NCBI GenBank assembly: GCA_963785735.1
Contig: CAWAWJ010000001.1
Coordinates: 1,612,001-1,676,000, forward strand
Direction of reading: 5' to 3'
From: REEB95 sp963785735
GTDB taxonomy: Bacteria; Pseudomonadota; Alphaproteobacteria; ATCC43930; CGMCC-115725
Length of the DNA stretch: 64,000 nt
The notes below the pieces were generated by a model. That model made no database searches and was not told the DNA's origin. It worked only from the letters and a program-made list of their open reading frames with translations. Positions 42,471 through 50,988 of this stretch are shown here, piece after piece. How positions within the stretch are numbered: position 1 is the stretch's first letter; every line of letters begins with the position of its first letter. The translations under genes were made by a program, and so were the position numbers.

Positions 42471-43763
42471 ATGGACGCGAGATTCCCGCAAATCCGGCCG
42501 CGCCTGCTTTTCGTCTCGCCGCAATTCCTGTTTCCGGCGGATGCCGGCGGCAAGATCCGCACCACCGGCATTCTGCGCCGGATGAAGGGCGGGTTCTTCG
42601 ACATCACGCTGGCTTCCCCGGCGAAGCATCGCGACGCCCAGCGTTTCGCGTCCGACATCGCCCAGATCTGCGATCGCTTCGTCGCCTGGCCGGGCGGCGT
42701 TGCCAAGGCGGGCGGGCTTGCCGCGCTCAAGCGCCTGGCCGCGCTGTTCGGCCCGTTGCCGGTCTCGGTGGCGGGCGACCGCTCGCGCGAGGGCAAGGCG
42801 GTGGTGGCGGCCTTGCTCGGCGAGGGCTTCGACGCGGTGGTGGCCGATTTCGTCCATTCCGCGGTTCTGTTCGACACCGCGCCGCCCCATTCCGTGCTGT
42901 TCACCCACAACATCGAGGCCGAGATTTTCGCGCGCCATGCGCGCCACGCCAGCAATGCCGTCCGGCGCGCGGTCTGGCGCGGCCAGCGCCGCAAGATGGC
43001 GGCGTTCGAGGCGCGCTGGCTGCCGGCCTTCGACAAGGTGATCGCGGTCTCCGAGCGCGATCTCGCCTTCTTCGTCGAGAATTACGGCGTGCGCGGCGGC
43101 GAAGCCATTCCGACCGGCGTCGATTTCGATTACTTCGCCGCCGATCATGAGCAAGCCCCGCCCGGGGTTCCGCGAGCGGGCGGCGAATTGGTCTTCACCG
43201 GCTCGATGGATTGGCCCGCCAATATCGACGCCATGCGCCATTGCATGGATACGATCTGGCCGTCGATAGCCAAGGCGCGGCCCTCTACGCGCCTCACCGT
43301 GGTCGGGCGCAACCCGCCGCCCGATCTGGTGGCCGAATTGGCGCGGCGCGGACTCAATTGGCGCTTCACCGGCTTGGTCGAGGACATCAGGCCCTTCGTG
43401 CGCGCCGCCAATGTTTACATCGTGCCGCTCCGGGTCGGCGGCGGCACGCGCATCAAGATTTACGAGGCGATGGCCATGCGCCGTGCCGTGGTTTCGACTT
43501 CCATCGGCGTCGAAGGCTTGCCGCTCGAAGCCGGGCGGCATTACCGCCGCGCCGACAATCCGGCCGATTTCGCGGCCGCGGTGCTGGACCTGCTCGACCG
43601 TCCCGGGGACGGGGCCGCGCTCGCGGAAGAGGCCTATATCTTCATCCTCAAGCGGTTTTCCAATCGCCGTGTCGCGTCCCAGTTCGAGGAGATTTGCCGC
43701 CGGGCGATGGCTGGCCGCGAACCGGCGCCCGCCCATGGCCGCAACGCCGCTCTCGCCGGGTAG
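42471..43763 (+). CDS. Glycosyltransferase family 4 (PEP-CTERM/exosortase-type sugar transferase-like)
   Basis: A 430-aa GT-B fold glycosyltransferase. The N-terminal Rossmann half starts RLLFVSPQFLFPADAGGKIRTTG (quoted in part: FPADAGGKIR), the usual acceptor-side motif. The donor-binding end is VPLRVGGGTRIKIYEAMAMRRAVVSTSIGVEGL (quoted in part: GGGTRIKIYEAMA), with the E-x7-E-like pair. It resembles the 'sugar transferase, PEP-CTERM/EpsH1 associated' group but no exosortase gene is nearby. Sugar donor and acceptor are unknown. Confidence 0.85.
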   Translation: MDARFPQIRPRLLFVSPQFLFPADAGGKIRTTGILRRMKGGFFDITLASPAKHRDAQRFASDIAQICDRFVAWPGGVAKAGGLAALKRLAALFGPLPVSVAGDRSREGKAVVAALLGEGFDAVVADFVHSAVLFDTAPPHSVLFTHNIEAEIFARHARHASNAVRRAVWRGQRRKMAAFEARWLPAFDKVIAVSERDLAFFVENYGVRGGEAIPTGVDFDYFAADHEQAPPGVPRAGGELVFTGSMDWPANIDAMRHCMDTIWPSIAKARPSTRLTVVGRNPPPDLVAELARRGLNWRFTGLVEDIRPFVRAANVYIVPLRVGGGTRIKIYEAMAMRRAVVSTSIGVEGLPLEAGRHYRRADNPADFAAAVLDLLDRPGDGAALAEEAYIFILKRFSNRRVASQFEEICRRAMAGREPAPAHGRNAALAG

Positions 43764-43793
43764 AAAATCTCGCCGATTCCGGCCAAGCGCCTG

Positions 43794-43828
43794 TTGCGGT
43801 GCAATAAAACACCCCATATAGTGTGGGG
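43794..43828 (+). promoter_or_regulatory. rpoZ promoter
   Basis: TTGCGG (43794-43799), 17 bases, then TATAGT (43817-43822) is a strong match to sigma-70 type consensus (TTG conserved; five of six -10 bases). The -10 is flanked by CCCCA (43812-43816) and TGGGG (43824-43828), a short inverted repeat that could act as an operator or an RNA hairpin. The ATG is 30 bases downstream of the repeat. Confidence 0.6.
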
Positions 43829-43857
43829 CATCAGGCGATTTCCGGAGATATCCTTTC

Positions 43858-44340
43858 ATGGCGCGCGTTACCGTCGAAGACTGCATTCTCAAGGTTCCGA
43901 ACCGTTTCGAGCTGGTGCTGCTGTCGGCGCAACGCGCGCGCGACATCGCCGGCGGCGCGCAACTCACGCTCGACCGCGACAACGACAAGAACCCGGTCGT
44001 GGCGCTGCGCGAGATCGCCGACGAAACCATCGGGCTTCCCCAGCTTCAGGAAAACCTGATCAAGGGCATGCAGAAGCGCGTCGAACTCGACGAGCCCGAG
44101 GACGATCAGGACATCGAACTGGGCGCGCAGCTCGGGTCCGGCGCCGACATCGCCTCGGTCGCGGGCAGCGAGAGCGAAACCGCTCCCGCCACCGGCGGCG
44201 AGGAAGCGGTGGACGAGGATTTGCAGAAAGACGTGATGGAAGTCGCCGAGGACGAGGCCGTCGGATTGAACGGCGAGGACATGCCCGACATCGACGGGGA
44301 CGAGAAGCCCGGCGAATCCCAAGACAAGGACGCGAACTGA
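43858..44340 (+). CDS. rpoZ: RNA polymerase omega subunit with long acidic tail
   Basis: The first ~75 residues are standard omega: MARVTVEDCILKVPNRFELVLLSAQRARDI (quoted in part: NRFELVLLSAQRAR) and KNPVVALREIADETI. The product is 160 aa, about 80 more than E. coli omega; the extra part (about 80-160) is Asp/Glu rich and probably disordered. Omega assists assembly of RNA polymerase and forms the ppGpp site 1 with beta'. The next gene makes ppGpp, as in the rpoZ-spoT arrangement of enterics. Confidence 0.94.
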   Translation: MARVTVEDCILKVPNRFELVLLSAQRARDIAGGAQLTLDRDNDKNPVVALREIADETIGLPQLQENLIKGMQKRVELDEPEDDQDIELGAQLGSGADIASVAGSESETAPATGGEEAVDEDLQKDVMEVAEDEAVGLNGEDMPDIDGDEKPGESQDKDAN

Positions 44341-44427
44341 TCGATGGCGGAGGGCCGCGCGACCCGCCTCATCGCCGGTCGTTTCGCGCCCAAGCGCCGT
44401 CCGGGATGGACGGCGGAGTAAACCGCG

Positions 44428-46572
44428 ATGATGCGCCAATTCGAACTGGTCGAGCGCGTTAAGGCCTACGATCCGTCGGCCAACGAAGACGCGATCAACC
44501 GCGCCTATGTGTTCTCGATGAAGGCGCATGGTTCGCAAAAGCGCGCCTCGGGCGATCCCTATTTCTCCCATACCGTCGAAGTGGCCGGCATCCTGTCGGG
44601 CATGAAGCTCGACACCGCCTCGATCATCACCGGCCTCTTGCACGACACGGTCGAGGACACGCTGGCGACGCTCGAGGAGATCGAGAAGATTTTCGGCCCC
44701 GAGATCGCACGGCTTGTCGATGGCGTGACCAAGCTGTCGCGCCTGGAATTGCAATCCGACCAGACCAAGCAGGCCGAGAATTTCCGCAAGCTGGTGCTGG
44801 CGATGTCCGAGGACATCCGCGTGCTGCTGGTCAAGCTCGCCGACCGGCTGCACAACATGCGCACGCTCCATTTCATCGCCGACGAGGAAAAGCGCCGGCG
44901 CATCGCGCGCGAGACCATGGAAATCTATGCGCCGCTGGCCGAGCGCATCGGCATGAACAAGATGAAGGACGAGCTCGAGGATCTGGCCTTCGCCGAGCTT
45001 TATCCCGCCGAGCGCGAAAGCCTGGTGACGCGGCTCAATTTCCTCCGGGAAAAGGGCGGCGATCTGGTCGGCCACGTCATCGACGAGTTGCAGGCGAAGC
45101 TGAAGGAGGACGGCATCGACGCCCAGGTCTCGGGGCGCGAAAAGACGACCTATTCCATCTGGCGCAAGATGCAGAAGAAGAACGTGGGCTTCGAGCAATT
45201 GTCCGACATCATGGCCTTCCGCGTCGTCGTGCCCGACGTGGCGGCGTGCTATCACGCGCTCGGCGTGCTGCACAGCAAGTATCCGGTCGTGCCCGGGCGC
45301 TTCAAGGATTACATCTCGACGCCGAAGCCCAACAATTACCGCTCGCTCCACACCGGCGTGATCGGGCCGCAGCGCCAGCGCATCGAGATTCAGATCCGCA
45401 CGCCCGAGATGAACGAATTGGCGGAACTCGGCGTCGCCGCGCATTGGGTCTACAAGGAAGGCGCGCCCAAGACCGAGGGCCCGCAATACCGCTGGCTGCG
45501 CGAGCTTTTGGACATTCTCGAGCACGCCTCGGACCCGCAGGAATTTCTCGAGCACACCAAGCTCGAGATGTTCCAGGACCAGGTCTTCTGCTTCACGCCC
45601 AAGGGCGATCTGATCCAGCTGCCGCGCGGCGCCTGCGCGGTCGATTTCGCCTATGCCGTCCATTCCGAGATCGGCGACACCTGCGTCGGCGCCAAGATCA
45701 ACGGCCGGCTGGTGCCGCTCAGGACCGAGCTCGCCAACGGCGACCAGGTCGACATGGTGACATCCAAGGCGCAGACGCCGTCGCCCACCTGGGAACGCTT
45801 CGTCGTCACCGGCAAGGCGCGGGCCCGCATCCGCCGCTTCGTCCGCACCCAGCAGCGCCAGCAATATCTCGATCTCGGCAAGGCCATCCTGCAAAAGGCC
45901 TTCCGCCAGGAAGATCACGAATTCGCCGAAAAGGCGCTCGACGAAGTGCTGAAGAAATTCGCCTGCGACACCCGCGAGGATCTCTACGTCGCGGTGGGCG
46001 AGGGGCTGCACACCGGGCGCGTGGTGGTCCATGCGATTTTTCCGCCCAAGGAGGAGCCGCGCTCCAGCAAGGTGGTGGCGCTCAAGCCGCGCGCCAAGGG
46101 CAAGAAGGCGGAATCGAAAAACGCGGTGCCGATCCGCGGTCTCATTCCCGGCATGGCCTTGCATTTCGCCGGCTGCTGCCACCCGCTGCCCGGCGACCGC
46201 ATCGTCGGTATCGTCACGACGGGCAAGGGCGTGACCATCCACACCATCGATTGCGAGACCCTCGACACCTATGCCGACACGCCGGATCGCTGGCTCGACG
46301 TCGCCTGGGACGATGAGGGCGACACCGAGAGCGTTCATCTCGGCCGCATCGCCGTCACCATCGGCAACGAGCCCGGCAGCCTGGGCAGCCTGACGACGGT
46401 GATCGGCAAGAGCGGCGGCAACATCACCAACCTCAAGATCACCAACCGCTCGCAGGATTTCTTCGAGCTATTGGTGGACATCGAGGTGCAAAGCGTGCGT
46501 CACCTGACGAACATCATCGCCGCGCTCCGGGCGACGCCGGTGATCAACTCGGTGGAACGCGCGCGCGGTTGA
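44428..46572 (+). CDS. rsh: Bifunctional (p)ppGpp synthetase/hydrolase Rsh (RelA/SpoT)
   Basis: A 714-aa stringent-response enzyme with the full domain order. The HD hydrolase domain has FSHTVEVAGIL and LLHDTVEDT (about residues 48-75), with KLADRLHNMRTL following. The synthetase domain has YSIWRKMQKKN and FKDYISTPKPNNYRSLHTGV (quoted in part: PKPNNYRSLHT; about 235-330). Then TGS (FTPKGDLIQLPRG, about 390-450), a zinc-finger-type region with HFAGCCHPLPGD, and a C-terminal ACT domain. HD residues are intact, so it should both make and break ppGpp, as usual for the single Rsh of alphaproteobacteria. ATG 44428 or 44431 may be used. Confidence 0.96.
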   Translation: MMRQFELVERVKAYDPSANEDAINRAYVFSMKAHGSQKRASGDPYFSHTVEVAGILSGMKLDTASIITGLLHDTVEDTLATLEEIEKIFGPEIARLVDGVTKLSRLELQSDQTKQAENFRKLVLAMSEDIRVLLVKLADRLHNMRTLHFIADEEKRRRIARETMEIYAPLAERIGMNKMKDELEDLAFAELYPAERESLVTRLNFLREKGGDLVGHVIDELQAKLKEDGIDAQVSGREKTTYSIWRKMQKKNVGFEQLSDIMAFRVVVPDVAACYHALGVLHSKYPVVPGRFKDYISTPKPNNYRSLHTGVIGPQRQRIEIQIRTPEMNELAELGVAAHWVYKEGAPKTEGPQYRWLRELLDILEHASDPQEFLEHTKLEMFQDQVFCFTPKGDLIQLPRGACAVDFAYAVHSEIGDTCVGAKINGRLVPLRTELANGDQVDMVTSKAQTPSPTWERFVVTGKARARIRRFVRTQQRQQYLDLGKAILQKAFRQEDHEFAEKALDEVLKKFACDTREDLYVAVGEGLHTGRVVVHAIFPPKEEPRSSKVVALKPRAKGKKAESKNAVPIRGLIPGMALHFAGCCHPLPGDRIVGIVTTGKGVTIHTIDCETLDTYADTPDRWLDVAWDDEGDTESVHLGRIAVTIGNEPGSLGSLTTVIGKSGGNITNLKITNRSQDFFELLVDIEVQSVRHLTNIIAALRATPVINSVERARG

Positions 46573-46582
46573 CGGGCGAGCC

Positions 46583-47344
46583 ATGATTGAAAAGCGTCCG
46601 CTCCGCCTTGGCGTCAACATCGATCACGTCGCCACCATCCGCAACGCGCGCGGCGGGCGGCATCCCGATCCGGTGCGCGCCGCGCGTTTGGCGGCCCAGG
46701 CCGGCGCCGACGGCATCACCGCCCATCTGCGCGAGGACCGCCGCCACATCTCCGACGACGACATCGCGCGGCTCGCCCGCGAGCTGTCGGTGCCGCTCAA
46801 TCTCGAAATGGCGGCGACCGGACCGATGATCGAGATCGCGCTCCGCCACAAGCCGCATGCCGCCTGTCTGGTGCCGGAGCGGCGCAACGAGCTCACCACC
46901 GAGGGCGGGCTCGACGCCGCAAGCGGGGCCGCGCGTCTCGGGCCGGCCGTGAGCCGGCTCGCCGCCGCCGGGATCCGGGTTTCGCTCTTCATCGATCCCG
47001 AGGAAAGACAGCTCAAGGCGGCCAAGGCGCTCGGCGCGCCGGTGGTGGAACTCCATACCGGCGCCTATTGCGATGCAAGCGGTGCTGCGTGCGAGCGCGA
47101 GTTGCAACGCCTCAAAGCCGCGGCGGAAATCGCGGAATCCCTGGGCCTCGAATGCCATGCCGGCCATGGGCTGGGCTTCGAGACGGTGGGGCCGGTCGCA
47201 TCCATCCCCACCATCGTCGAGCTCAATATCGGCCATTTCCTCATCGGCGAGGCGATTTTCAGCGGCCTCGACAGCGCGGTGAAGCGCATGCGCGCGCTGA
47301 TGGACAAGGCCCGGAGCGAAAGCCAGGGGGAGAAAAGCGCCTGA
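46583..47344 (+). CDS. pdxJ: Pyridoxine 5'-phosphate synthase
   Basis: PdxJ (253 aa) makes pyridoxine 5'-phosphate from deoxyxylulose 5-phosphate and amino-oxopropyl phosphate. The signature runs GVNIDHVATIRNARG, GADGITAHLREDRRHI and ELHTGAYC, with GHGLGFETV near the phosphate site. Length fits. Its TGA overlaps the acpS ATG (TGATG at 47342-47346), a pairing seen across proteobacteria. Confidence 0.96.
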   Translation: MIEKRPLRLGVNIDHVATIRNARGGRHPDPVRAARLAAQAGADGITAHLREDRRHISDDDIARLARELSVPLNLEMAATGPMIEIALRHKPHAACLVPERRNELTTEGGLDAASGAARLGPAVSRLAAAGIRVSLFIDPEERQLKAAKALGAPVVELHTGAYCDASGAACERELQRLKAAAEIAESLGLECHAGHGLGFETVGPVASIPTIVELNIGHFLIGEAIFSGLDSAVKRMRALMDKARSESQGEKSA

Positions 47345-47748
47345 TGATTCTCGGCGTCGGCAGCGATTTGATCGACATCCGCCGCATCGAGCGCGCCATC
47401 GAGCGGTTCGGCGAGCGTTTCCTCAACCGCATCTTCACCCCGGCCGAGCGTCTGCGTTCCGAGCGCCGCGCCGACCGGGTCGCCAGCTACGCCAAGCGCT
47501 TCGCCGCCAAGGAGGCCTGCGCCAAGGCGCTCGGCACCGGATTCCGCAAGGGGGTCTATTGGCGCGATCTGGGCGTCGTCAACCTGCCCTCGGGCCGGCC
47601 GACTCTGGTGCTGACCGGCGGGGCCAACCGGCGCCTCAAGGAAATGATCCCGGCCGGCATGGACGCGCGCATCGATTTGACGCTCACCGACGAGCCGCCG
47701 CTGGCCCAGGCCCTGGTCGTGATTACCGCCGAAATGACGGCAACATGA
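47344..47748 (+). CDS. acpS: Holo-[acyl-carrier-protein] synthase
   Basis: AcpS (134 aa) attaches 4'-phosphopantetheine to ACP. The metal-binding motif GVGSDLIDIRRIE with Asp8 and the catalytic RFAAKEACAKALG with Glu57 are present. Start overlaps the pdxJ stop. It is the usual length. Confidence 0.95.
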   Translation: MILGVGSDLIDIRRIERAIERFGERFLNRIFTPAERLRSERRADRVASYAKRFAAKEACAKALGTGFRKGVYWRDLGVVNLPSGRPTLVLTGGANRRLKEMIPAGMDARIDLTLTDEPPLAQALVVITAEMTAT

Positions 47749-47854
47749 CGGTGCCGCACTTGACTTCCCATCGCGGTCTGGGCTTGATCGTCGCCGCGCC
47801 GATTCAAAACTCTCCTGCAACCTTCAATCCCCGGCGCGCTGGCGGATTTCCTTC

Positions 47855-48637
47855 ATGAGCAGAGCATCGGGCCGGGCATCCTCCGGAGTCGCCGAGACGG
47901 TGAAGACGATCGTCTACGCCGTCATCATCGCGCTCTTCATCCGCACCTTCTTCTACGAGCCGTTCAGCATCCCCTCGGCCTCGATGGTGCCGACATTGCT
48001 GGTGGGCGATTACCTGTTCGTCTCGAAATTCTCCTATGGCTACAGCCGGTATTCGCTGCCCTTCAGCCTGCCGCTCATTCCCGGCCGCGTCTTCTTCACC
48101 GAGCCGCAACGGGGCGACGTGGTGGTGTTCAAGCTGCCACGCGATCCCTCGATTGACTTCATCAAGCGCATCATCGGGCTGCCCGGCGACACCATCCAGG
48201 TGAAGGGCGGCCTCTTGTATATCAACGGCCAGCCGGTGCAGCGCGAGCAGGGCAGCAATTACGTCTATGACGAGAACGGCCGCAGCACGACCTACGCCTT
48301 CTATACCGAGACGCTGCCCAATGGCGTGAAGCACCCGGAATTGCAGGTGACCGACGACTTGTCCAAATGCGACCCGAACCAGTCCTCGCTCTGCGCCATG
48401 AACAACACGGCCGTCTTCACCGTGCCGCCCGGCCACTATTTCATGATGGGCGACAACCGCGACAATTCCTCCGACAGCCGCGATCCCAACAGCGGCGTGG
48501 GCTACGTGCCGGCCGAAAACCTGGTCGGCCGCGCCGTGTTCATCTTCTACTCCACCGACGGCTATTCCCGCTGGTGGGAAGTCTGGAACTGGCCGTTCAC
48601 CATCCGCTACGACCGGCTGTTCTCGGCGATCCGCTAG
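47855..48637 (+). CDS. lepB: Signal peptidase I
   Basis: LepB (260 aa) removes signal peptides at the periplasmic face. One transmembrane helix (about residues 14-32) precedes the catalytic Ser43 in PSASMVPTL. Lys104 (FIKRIIGLPGD) is the general base, and GDNRDNSSDSR is the last conserved box. A 40-residue insertion between boxes D and E (YVYDENGR...PNQSSLC) is common in alphaproteobacteria. Confidence 0.96.
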   Translation: MSRASGRASSGVAETVKTIVYAVIIALFIRTFFYEPFSIPSASMVPTLLVGDYLFVSKFSYGYSRYSLPFSLPLIPGRVFFTEPQRGDVVVFKLPRDPSIDFIKRIIGLPGDTIQVKGGLLYINGQPVQREQGSNYVYDENGRSTTYAFYTETLPNGVKHPELQVTDDLSKCDPNQSSLCAMNNTAVFTVPPGHYFMMGDNRDNSSDSRDPNSGVGYVPAENLVGRAVFIFYSTDGYSRWWEVWNWPFTIRYDRLFSAIR

Positions 48638-48652
48638 GCGCGGGGGCCGGGC

Positions 48653-49342
48653 ATGGCGGATAGGGGCGATCCCCCGGGCGATCTCGCCAAATCCCTCGGC
48701 CACCGTTTCGCCAAGCCCGAACTTTTGGCCTTGGCGCTGATCCATCCGAGCGCGACCAAGCGCCAAGGCCGCGATCCGCACGGTTACGAGCGGCTCGAAT
48801 TCCTCGGCGACCGGGTGCTGGGCGTGATCGTCGCTGAAATGCTGTGGCGGCGTTTCCCCGACGCCGACGAGGGCGAATTGACCCGCCGCCACGTGGCCCT
48901 GGTGCGCCGCGAGGCGCTCACCGATGTCGCAAGGAAGATCGGGCTCGGGCAACACATGACCGCGTCGAGCGACGCCGCCATGCGCGACAATCCCGGCGTG
49001 CTGGCCGATCTCGCCGAGGCGGTGATCGCCGCGCTCTATATCGACGGCGGGCTCGAAGCCGCGCAACGCTTCGTCGGGAAATACTGGGGCGAGATTCTCG
49101 ATCGGGTGAAGGGGCCGCCCGCCGATCCCAAGACCGCGTTGCAGGAATGGGCGCAGGCGCGCGGGCTGAAACTTCCCGCCTATCGCACGCTCGAAACCAA
49201 GGGCCCGGCGCATGACCGCCGCTTCACCGTGAGCGTGAGCGTCGAGGGCCTGCCCGACGCCGTGGCCTCGGGAACCACAAAGCGCGCGGCCGAGGCGGCG
49301 GCGGCGGCTTTGGCGCTGGCCGGCATCGATTCAAAAATATGA
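48653..49342 (+). CDS. rnc: Ribonuclease III
   Basis: RNase III (229 aa) cuts double-stranded RNA, including pre-rRNA. The nine-residue signature ERLEFLGDRVLG (about 47-58) holds acidic metal ligands, the second acidic site is in LADLAEAVIAALYIDGG, and the C-terminal dsRBD has DPKTALQEWAQ and TTKRAAEAAAAALAL. The stop overlaps the era start by four bases (ATGA at 49339). Confidence 0.96.
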   Translation: MADRGDPPGDLAKSLGHRFAKPELLALALIHPSATKRQGRDPHGYERLEFLGDRVLGVIVAEMLWRRFPDADEGELTRRHVALVRREALTDVARKIGLGQHMTASSDAAMRDNPGVLADLAEAVIAALYIDGGLEAAQRFVGKYWGEILDRVKGPPADPKTALQEWAQARGLKLPAYRTLETKGPAHDRRFTVSVSVEGLPDAVASGTTKRAAEAAAAALALAGIDSKI

Positions 49343-50236
49343 CCCGCTGCGGCACGATCGCGATCCTGGGCGCGCCCAACGCCGGCAAATCGACGCTCTT
49401 GAACCGCCTGGTGGGAACGAAGCTCGCCATCGTTTCGCCCAAGGTGCAGACGACGCGCGCGCGTTTGCTCGGCATCGTCGCGCAGGGGCGAATCTCAGCT
49501 CGTCTTCATCGACACGCCCGGGATATTCGCGCCCAAAAGGCGCCTGGAACGCGCCATGGTGGCCGCCGCCTGGGCGGGCGCCAAGGACGCCGATATCGAC
49601 ATGGTGCTGGTGGATGCATCGCGCGGCCTCGATGGTGACACGCGCCGCATCCTCGACGGGCTGAAAGAGGCCGGCAAGCGCCGCGCCATTCTGGCCTTGA
49701 ACCAGATCGACAAGGTGAAGCGCGAGGCGCTGCTGCCGATGGCCGGCGCCATGACCCAGGCTTATGAATTCGAGCGCGTGTTCATGATCTCGGGCCTGAC
49801 CGGCGACGGGGTCGAGGATTTGCTCGCTTATCTCGCGGGAGCCCTGCCGGAAGGCCCGTGGCTTTACCCGGCGGACGAGATGACCGACGCGCCCTTGCGG
49901 CTCCTGGCGGCGGAAATCACCCGCGAGCAGATTTTCCTCCAGCTCCATCAGGAGCTGCCTTATGCCTCGACGGTCGAGACCGAATCCTGGGAGGAATTCG
50001 CCGATGGCAGCGTCAAGATTTCGCAGTTGATCCATGTCGCGCGCGACAGCCAGAAGCCGATCGTGCTGGGGAAAGGCGGTGCCCAGATCAAGCGCATCGG
50101 CGAGGCTTCGCGCGCCGAGCTGGAAAAACTCCTCGGCCGCCGCGTCCATCTTTTCCTCCAGGTCAAGGTGACCGGGGATTGGACCGAGGACCGGGAACGC
50201 TACGAAGCGATGCGGCTCGATTTCGGGGACAAATAA
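49339..50236 (+). pseudogene. era: GTPase Era, interrupted by a single-base frameshift (probable assembly error)
   Basis: Era is a GTPase and 16S rRNA-binding factor needed for 30S maturation. Residues 1-50 are normal (G1 GAPNAGKS, KVQTTRARLLGI), then the frame breaks in the G4 run at 49485-49488. Removing one G gives QGESQLVFIDTPGIFAPKRR, with the G3 DTPG, then continues to the later part starting MVAAAW at 49556, NQID (G4) and the KH domain with GKGGAQIKRIGE. The corrected protein is 298 aa, the normal length, and the downstream part shows no other decay. A real loss would be unexpected because era is usually essential. The rnc stop overlaps its start and the recO start overlaps its stop. 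Confidence 0.88.
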
Positions 50237-50988
50237 TGCGCTGGAGCGACGAGGGCATCGTGCTGTCGGCGCGCCGCCACGGCGAGCGCGGGCTCATCGT
50301 CCATCTCTTGACGCGCGAGCGCGGCCGTCATGCCGGGCTGGTGCGCGGCGGGCAGGGGCCGAGGACGCGCATGCGCTACCAGACCGGCAACCGCCTGGCG
50401 ATATCGTGGTCGGCGCGGCTCTCGGAGCATCTGGGCTATCTCGCGGGCGAATTGCTGCGCGGCCATGCGGCGCGTTTCATGGACGACCGCGCGCGGCTCG
50501 CCTGTCTCTCATCGGCGGCATCCATGGCCGAGGCGTGCCTGCCCGAGCGCGAGCCGCATCCGCGTGCCTATGCCGGCCTCAACGCGCTCCTCGAGGCGCT
50601 CGATGACGGCGAGGGTTATGCCGCGCTTTATGTGCGCTGGGAGCTCGATCTGCTGGCCGAGCTGGGTTACGGCCTCGATCTCACCCATTGCGTCGCCACC
50701 GGCGCGACCGCGAGCCTGACCTATGTCTCGCCGCGCTCGGGCCAGGCGGTGTCGGAGAAAGCCGCATCGCCCTATCGCGAGAAGCTGCTGCGTTTGCCGC
50801 GTTTCCTGCTCCCGGGCGAGAACCAGCCGCCCGCGCCAAGCGACATCATCGACGGCCTCGCCCTCACGGGCTATTTCCTCGATCGCCGCGTGCTCGCCCC
50901 TCATGACCGCAAGATTCCGGCTGCGCGCGCCCGATTCGCTGATGTATTAAAATCCAAGATGCTTCGCCAGGACACCATTTCCGCATGA
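50236..50988 (+). CDS. recO: DNA repair protein RecO
   Basis: RecO (250 aa) loads RecA on gaps covered by SSB, with RecF/RecR. The N-terminal OB fold is visible (RWSDEGIVLSARRHGERGLIVHLLT, quoted in part: GIVLSARRHGERG), then a helical and zinc-like region. The ATG overlaps the era stop (TAATG at 50234-50238), and the TGA overlaps parC (ATGA). Length is typical; the family is weakly conserved, but gene order era-recO supports it well. Confidence 0.92.
   Translation: MRWSDEGIVLSARRHGERGLIVHLLTRERGRHAGLVRGGQGPRTRMRYQTGNRLAISWSARLSEHLGYLAGELLRGHAARFMDDRARLACLSSAASMAEACLPEREPHPRAYAGLNALLEALDDGEGYAALYVRWELDLLAELGYGLDLTHCVATGATASLTYVSPRSGQAVSEKAASPYREKLLRLPRFLLPGENQPPAPSDIIDGLALTGYFLDRRVLAPHDRKIPAARARFADVLKSKMLRQDTISA

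Noticed and set aside
44344..44421. 25-codon frame between rpoZ and rsh
   Set aside because: Too short, Arg-rich and without a ribosome site; more likely an untranslated spacer.
43831..46338. 835-codon minus-strand frame opposite rpoZ/rsh
   Set aside because: Same reason; the plus-strand genes are certain.
49339..50236. Programmed frameshift in era
   Set aside because: A G4 run alone is not a slippery heptamer, and no stimulatory structure was evident; an indel error is simpler.
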